A stretch of DNA of 64,000 nt from Spongilla lacustris (Eukaryota > Porifera > Demospongiae > Spongillida > Spongillidae). The notes beneath the pieces were generated by a model. That model did no database searches, had not been told where the DNA came from, and saw nothing but the letters and a program-made list of their open reading frames with translations. A program made the position numbers and the translations under genes. The stretch is taken from NCBI GenBank assembly GCA_949361645.1, contig OX442417.1, positions 4,201,319 through 4,265,318 of the forward strand, in the 5' to 3' direction. Shown here one piece after another: positions 60,268 through 64,000 of the stretch (positions are counted from its first letter, which is position 1; each line of letters starts with the position of its first letter).

Positions 60268-62095
60268 TCAAGCCAAGAATTTTGCATGAATTGACTTGGC
60301 CCCTGAAAAGGGGGCTGTTTCTCCTTTGGGGTTATCGCCAACAATTTGGCTGGATATGTGGTGCATCCTTTCCTCACCAGCTAGACAGATTTTTGATGAT
60401 TTGAGCCACCTGAAACACCAGTGAGTTAGAATTGAGCCTTTGCTGTATGTTGTGACACACCGCCTTAGTGTATTCCATGCAAGGTATGGCAAGCCCAGCC
60501 TTAGTCGCCGGCAATACATGTACCTGAACTTTAGTCCATGATGAGTAGGCAGCTGTAGTTTAGCTCTGGTGACATGCACAAATGTCATTGGCAGAAGTGA
60601 GTGTATATATTATGTAACCTCTGTACAAGTCATTGACATTCACTTAACTGCTTCCCCTGTAGCAAGTTGTATGATGGCTTTGTCAGGACTAGCTGGTAGA
60701 GATTACCCTCTTCAGCAAACCCGTTGCTTGCTTCTCCTCCTCAGGTGTAAGTGTTGGTGCACACTCATGCTCTTCATAGTCGCCATCCTTAATATCCCTG
60801 CTGCAGTCTGTATACAGTGCTCCAGAACATCTGACAGCAGCATTATCACACTTGATGATAGTCTGACTAGGGGACCATCCTGGTGACCGTCCTCTGAGCA
60901 GCAGGGGATTTTCCTCTGGGCAGCAGGGGATCATCCTCTGAGCAGCAGGGGACCATCCTCTGAGTAGCAGGGGGTCATCCTCGGAGCAGCAGGGGATCAT
61001 TCTGTGAGCAGCAGGGGACCATCCTCTGATCAGCAGGGGACCGTCCTCTGAGCAGCATGGGACTGTCCTCTGAGCGGCAGGGGATCATCCTCTGAGCAGC
61101 AGGAGATCATCCTCTGAGCAGCAGGGGATCATCCTCTGAGCAGCAGAGGATCATCCTCTGAGCAGCAGAGGATCATCCTCTGGGCAGCATGGGACCATCC
61201 TCTGATCAGCAGGGGACCATCCTCTGATCAGCAGGAGCAGCATGGGACTGTCTTCTGAGCAGCAGGGGATCATCCTCTGAGCAACAGGGGACCATCCTCT
61301 GAGCAACAGGGGACCATCCTCTGAGCAGCAGGGGACCATCCTCTGAGCAGCATGGGACTGTTCTCTGAGCAGCAGGGGATCATCCTCTTAGCAGCAGGAG
61401 ATCATCCTCTGAGTAGCAGTGGATCATCCTCTGATCAGCAGGGAACCATCCTCTGAGCAGCAGGGGATCATCCTCTGGGCAGCAGGGAACCATCCTCTGA
61501 GCAGCAGGGGATCATCCTCTGGGCAGCATGGGACTATCCTCTGAGCAGCATGGGACCATCCTCTGGGCAGCATGGGACCATTACTGAGCAACATGGGACC
61601 ATCTCTGAGCAGCAGAGGACTATCCGTCCTCTTAGCAGCATGGACGGTTCACAGCATCATATGCTGCTATCCACTCCCGGAGGCATTTGGAGCACACCAG
61701 TGCACCACACTGCAGCTCCAGTGGCTGTGAGAGGGTGTTGGAGCACAGTGCACACTTCAGCTCCTTTAGCATTGATAGGTTGTTAGCTCTTGCCAAAGGT
61801 GGGCTAGGCTCACTATGGAGAACTAGAGGAGGGGCAATCTTCTCAAGATGACCTCTTATGATGTCATATGTTTACTTGTTTTGCCACTCAAATAGCATCA
61901 CTACACATTTGTGATGCACTCACTTTGTGATGGCACAGATGGTTCTCTACATACCCAGCTTACATTGCATGCAGAACATCTCAGGGTTACATCATCCCCA
62001 GATGCAAAAGCTATTTTCAGCTCAGCTGAGAATGCTATGCACTCAGAGCTGGTTCTTTTCTTTGCCCTGTACTTTGTTAGCCTCTGCCCACACAC
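60268..62095 (-). pseudogene. Element B: RING plus zinc-finger protein, gene interrupted by minisatellite
   Basis: In 5' to 3' order on the minus strand, a possible N-terminal part at about 62095-61901 (CGQRLTKYRAKKRTSSECI, LRCSACNVSWVC) comes first. A RING-type finger at 61772-61632 follows (LKCALCSNTLSQPLELQCGA, then LVCSKCLREW and RPCC). Next is the 22-bp minisatellite, then a second finger at about 60880-60690 (IKCDNAAVRCSGALYTDC, DYEEHECA, LTPEEEKQATGLLKRVIS). An exon pair then joins LAWNTLR to RWLKSSKICLAGEERM over a 51-bp GT-AG intron (60410-60460). A RING followed by a finger recalls the N-terminal half of RAG1 and the N-RAG-type transposons described in molluscs; that link is inference. 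Stops after each part suggest decay or unseen introns. Confidence 0.55.
60885..61625 (+). repeat. 22-bp minisatellite, about 33 units
   Basis: Consensus GGGATCATCCTCTGAGCAGC with AG added, with ACC/ATC/CTG variants. On the minus strand the unit begins CCNTGCTGCTCAGAGGA, the same as the sequence that ends the RING exon (CCATGCTGCTAAGAGGA). The array therefore probably grew from the exon edge. Confidence 0.9.
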
Positions 62096-62589
62096 TCTGC
62101 AATGTATGGAAATTGTAATCCATACCTATAATGTATAGGGCAAAACCACAACGTACGTCGATTATTCATGCAATACGCTCAGCTTGTTCGTGGTGACAGA
62201 AAATGCGTTGCCACTTCAGGTTAGTAAATTCTGGTAGCCACATGCCTCCTGAGCATCGCTGTAGTACTCATACCTTCCAGTTCAGTCACCAAAGGCTACG
62301 TCGTCGCATTTAGTAACGCCCTCCTTCTAAATACGTATCGCGTGACCTTGCTAAACGGTATGCGCATGCTATCGATGTGGAATTTCAATTGTGCGCATTG
62401 ACTGGACATGACAGGAAAAGGAATGCAGTGTTTGAGTTCGTTTTCACTTTTTGATTTGCTAGTTCTGGTGAGTTATGGTTTGTTTTTAAACATCAGATGT
62501 CTATAATGAGCCATCAGTTAAGAAATATACGGTAATACCGTAAATGATCTAATTGTTGACTTAGTTTCCAGCCGCATACAACCGTGAGG

Positions 62590-62900
62590 GAAAATAGTGG
62601 CTCTTGGGTTACGATAGCGTCGAATTGCTGAAACCCTTCTTCAGTTGTTGTGTGATGCTGTAAAGGTTTCTTAGTTGCAAGTATCGTGAATGCAAGTTTA
62701 AAGATCTATGCCCGTATTTGGTCTGCCGTAGGAGTTTGATATTTTCAGCTCCTCCCGTAAAATCGGACAAGCTGCAGGCATCGATCTTTAAACATGCATT
62801 CACGACACAACTAACGAACCTTTATAGCATTACACAACAACTGAAGAGGGGTTTCAGCAATTCGACGCCTTCGTAACCCAAGAGACGCTATTTTCCCTAC
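62590..62900. repeat. Hairpin formed by a second, partial TIR copy in element B
   Basis: 62590-62720 repeats the TIR segment (TCTTGGGTTACGA, AATTGCTGAAACCC, TCAGTTGTTGTGTGATGC) in the left-TIR orientation, immediately next to the right TIR (62760-62900). The two can fold back on each other. Confidence 0.75.
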
Positions 62901-63257
62901 AGGTACCAAGTGCACGAAGCGCAAATAGGCTAGCATGACCTGGTCACTCTTCTGCTGCCTCCAGTATCTCACAATGAGTCCTGGAACGTATTAAACGCAC
63001 ATGCATGTTTCTGCTTTCACTACCAGTACTTCACTTACAGGAAGGAAACGGCCATAATTTATTTTGTCACTAGACGGATGACGTAATTGAAACATATCCC
63101 AAGTTAGTGTGCTGTGCACTCGGACTCTGAGCAAAAGTGCACTCGGACTCTACGCAATTTCGTACAATTGCGCTACGCGCTACGCAATTTCGTACAATTG
63201 CGCTACGCAATTTCGTACGATTGCGCTGGACACAATGCGAGCTACCGGGCCACCGTA
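62760..63257. repeat. Right TIR of element B
   Basis: Inverted match to 46833-46845 plus 58407-58870. It ends CCGGGCCACCGTA at 63257. Confidence 0.82.
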
Positions 63258-63437
63258 GAAAACCGGCATTGACATGTTGAATGACGCTGGCATTCCGTAT
63301 ACTATTTCAACCGGAGCAATCCTTATCGCATAATGTATAGCACGGTAGCCATCTGGCCATGCATGGTAATCACGATATTTTTTAAAAGTGTCACATGATT
63401 AGGTAGAATCCCACAGAGACGGGAACAAGGTACATTC
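63258..63437 (+). repeat. Duplicated locus, copy 2, last part
   Basis: Continues copy 1 from 32050 to 32221 (GAAAACCGGCATTGACATG to AAGGTACATTC), then is interrupted by a C-family element. Confidence 0.9.
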
Positions 63438-64000
63438 ACTACATATGGAGAAATTGCCCATACATAGGCGGACATTTAGCTCTTTTTTTCAAATTGATTT
63501 TTAAACACATGTACTAAGTACGATAAATCGGTCTGATTGTGAATCTGTAATTTATAGATTTATATCATGAGCCATTCTTGTACAAAAATCAAGACAAAAA
63601 TTTAATTTCTACCGCACTAATTTATTCGTAAAGTAGACATGTTACGTAACATTTATTAACAATTATGTCATTTATCTACAATGTTTTTAACTAATGGCGC
63701 TAGCTCACGAGACGCATAATACACAAAGCCGGGCTCTGATCATAACGTATTGCGAATAAGTAAAAGTAATTGTACATTGGCCTGACCCTTCGATATATAG
63801 CTCCCGTAAACACAGATTGAACACGTACCGCAGGATGACCGAAAGCCATAGGGATGATGTCGGCTTCGTCCAAAGTGGCCGGCCGGTCCGCAATTACTAG
63901 TAGTTCACGACGGGAGTCCCAACATGTCATCATATATGCTCCGCCATATGCATGCATATTTACCCATTCTTACAATATTGGTGCAGCGTCCATTGTGAAC
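63438..64000. mobile_element. Second C-family element, partial (runs off the window)
   Basis: From ACTACATATGGAG onward it matches 48778-49330 with few changes (for example GCCCATACATAGGCGGACAT, and CGGTCTGATTGTG against CGGTCTAATTGTG). Copy 1 continues with CAATGTTACG at the junction, which proves insertion here. Confidence 0.8.

Larger units (their letters stand above)
46833..63257 (-). mobile_element. Element B: 16.4-kb nested insertion, RING-encoding TIR transposon at the outer level
   Basis: Flanked by GAAAAC on both sides (46827-46832 and 63258-63263). Copy 1 has a single GAAAAC at 32050-32055. Both ends are TACGGTGGCCCGG inward, continuing into long TIRs (about 58411-58870 and 62740-63240: TAGCTCGC, ATTGTGTCCAGCGC, then iterated GTACGAAATTGCG). 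The left TIR is split after CCCGG by element A. Without A, B is about 4.86 kb. It encodes a minus-strand zinc-finger protein (RING etc.) and carries a 22-bp minisatellite. Confidence 0.85.

Noticed and set aside
46833..63257. Polinton/Maverick, suggested by 16.4 kb and a 6-bp target duplication
   Set aside because: The length comes from nested insertions; the outer element is about 4.9 kb and no DNA polymerase B, packaging ATPase or capsid gene is seen.

Overview
The window looks like non-coding-rich DNA of an early-branching or marine invertebrate animal. A demosponge-like genome is my best guess, at low confidence. The evidence is short GT-AG introns (about 50-100 bp), a canonical TATA promoter on a small secreted-protein gene, abundant micro- and minisatellites, and animal-type transposons (Ngaro/DIRS, Ginger1-like, hAT, a RING-encoding TIR element). 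I saw no prokaryotic operon, rRNA or CRISPR array; I did not systematically scan for tRNAs. Almost every recognisable gene belongs to a mobile element. The main exception is a duplicated small secreted protein with a saposin-like cysteine pattern.

Layout. (1) 1-16.65 kb is a very large imperfect inverted repeat with its centre near 8.6 kb. Its outer parts are the mirrored 5' halves of two divergently oriented Ngaro-type tyrosine-recombinase retroelements; its inner parts are fields of a degenerate repeat that switch orientation at the centre. (2) 15.47-19.43 kb is the right-hand Ngaro element: A1, gag, RT/RNase H, 67-bp minisatellite, B1, A2, B2. No tyrosine recombinase is visible, and three in-frame stops, all TAG, interrupt the gag-pol frame. 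(3) 22.0-32.2 kb is copy 1 of a duplicated locus. It carries an inverted, broken copy of the secreted-protein gene and a 6.7-kb block, absent from copy 2, that contains a 143-bp satellite array. (4) 32.2-35.8 kb holds a transposase relic, and 35.81-40.70 kb is a Ginger1-like transposon (integrase, CXC motif, Ulp1-like protease, PHD finger). (5) 41.06-46.83 kb, continuing at 63.26-63.44 kb, is copy 2 of the locus, with an apparently intact three-exon secreted-protein gene.

Copy 2 is a trap for transposons, and copy 1 supplies the matching empty sites. It holds a 76-bp hAT-type MITE (8-bp TSD), a 2.4-kb TIR element encoding a coiled-coil protein (7-bp TSD), and a 16.4-kb insertion with 6-bp TSDs. 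That 16.4-kb insertion is nested like Russian dolls: a RING-finger-encoding TIR element (B) contains a Ginger1-like element (A, CCGG TSD), which contains a 99-bp MITE (11-bp TSD) and a hAT transposon (8-bp TSD), and the hAT transposase gene is itself split by a roughly 6.9-kb repeat-rich insertion (C). A second copy of the C family begins 180 bp outside B and runs off the window.

The genes do not form a shared pathway. The integrase, hAT, RT and RING modules are selfish-element machinery, and most carry stops, frameshifts or insertions. The secreted-protein gene at 41.5-42.1 kb is the best candidate for a host gene.
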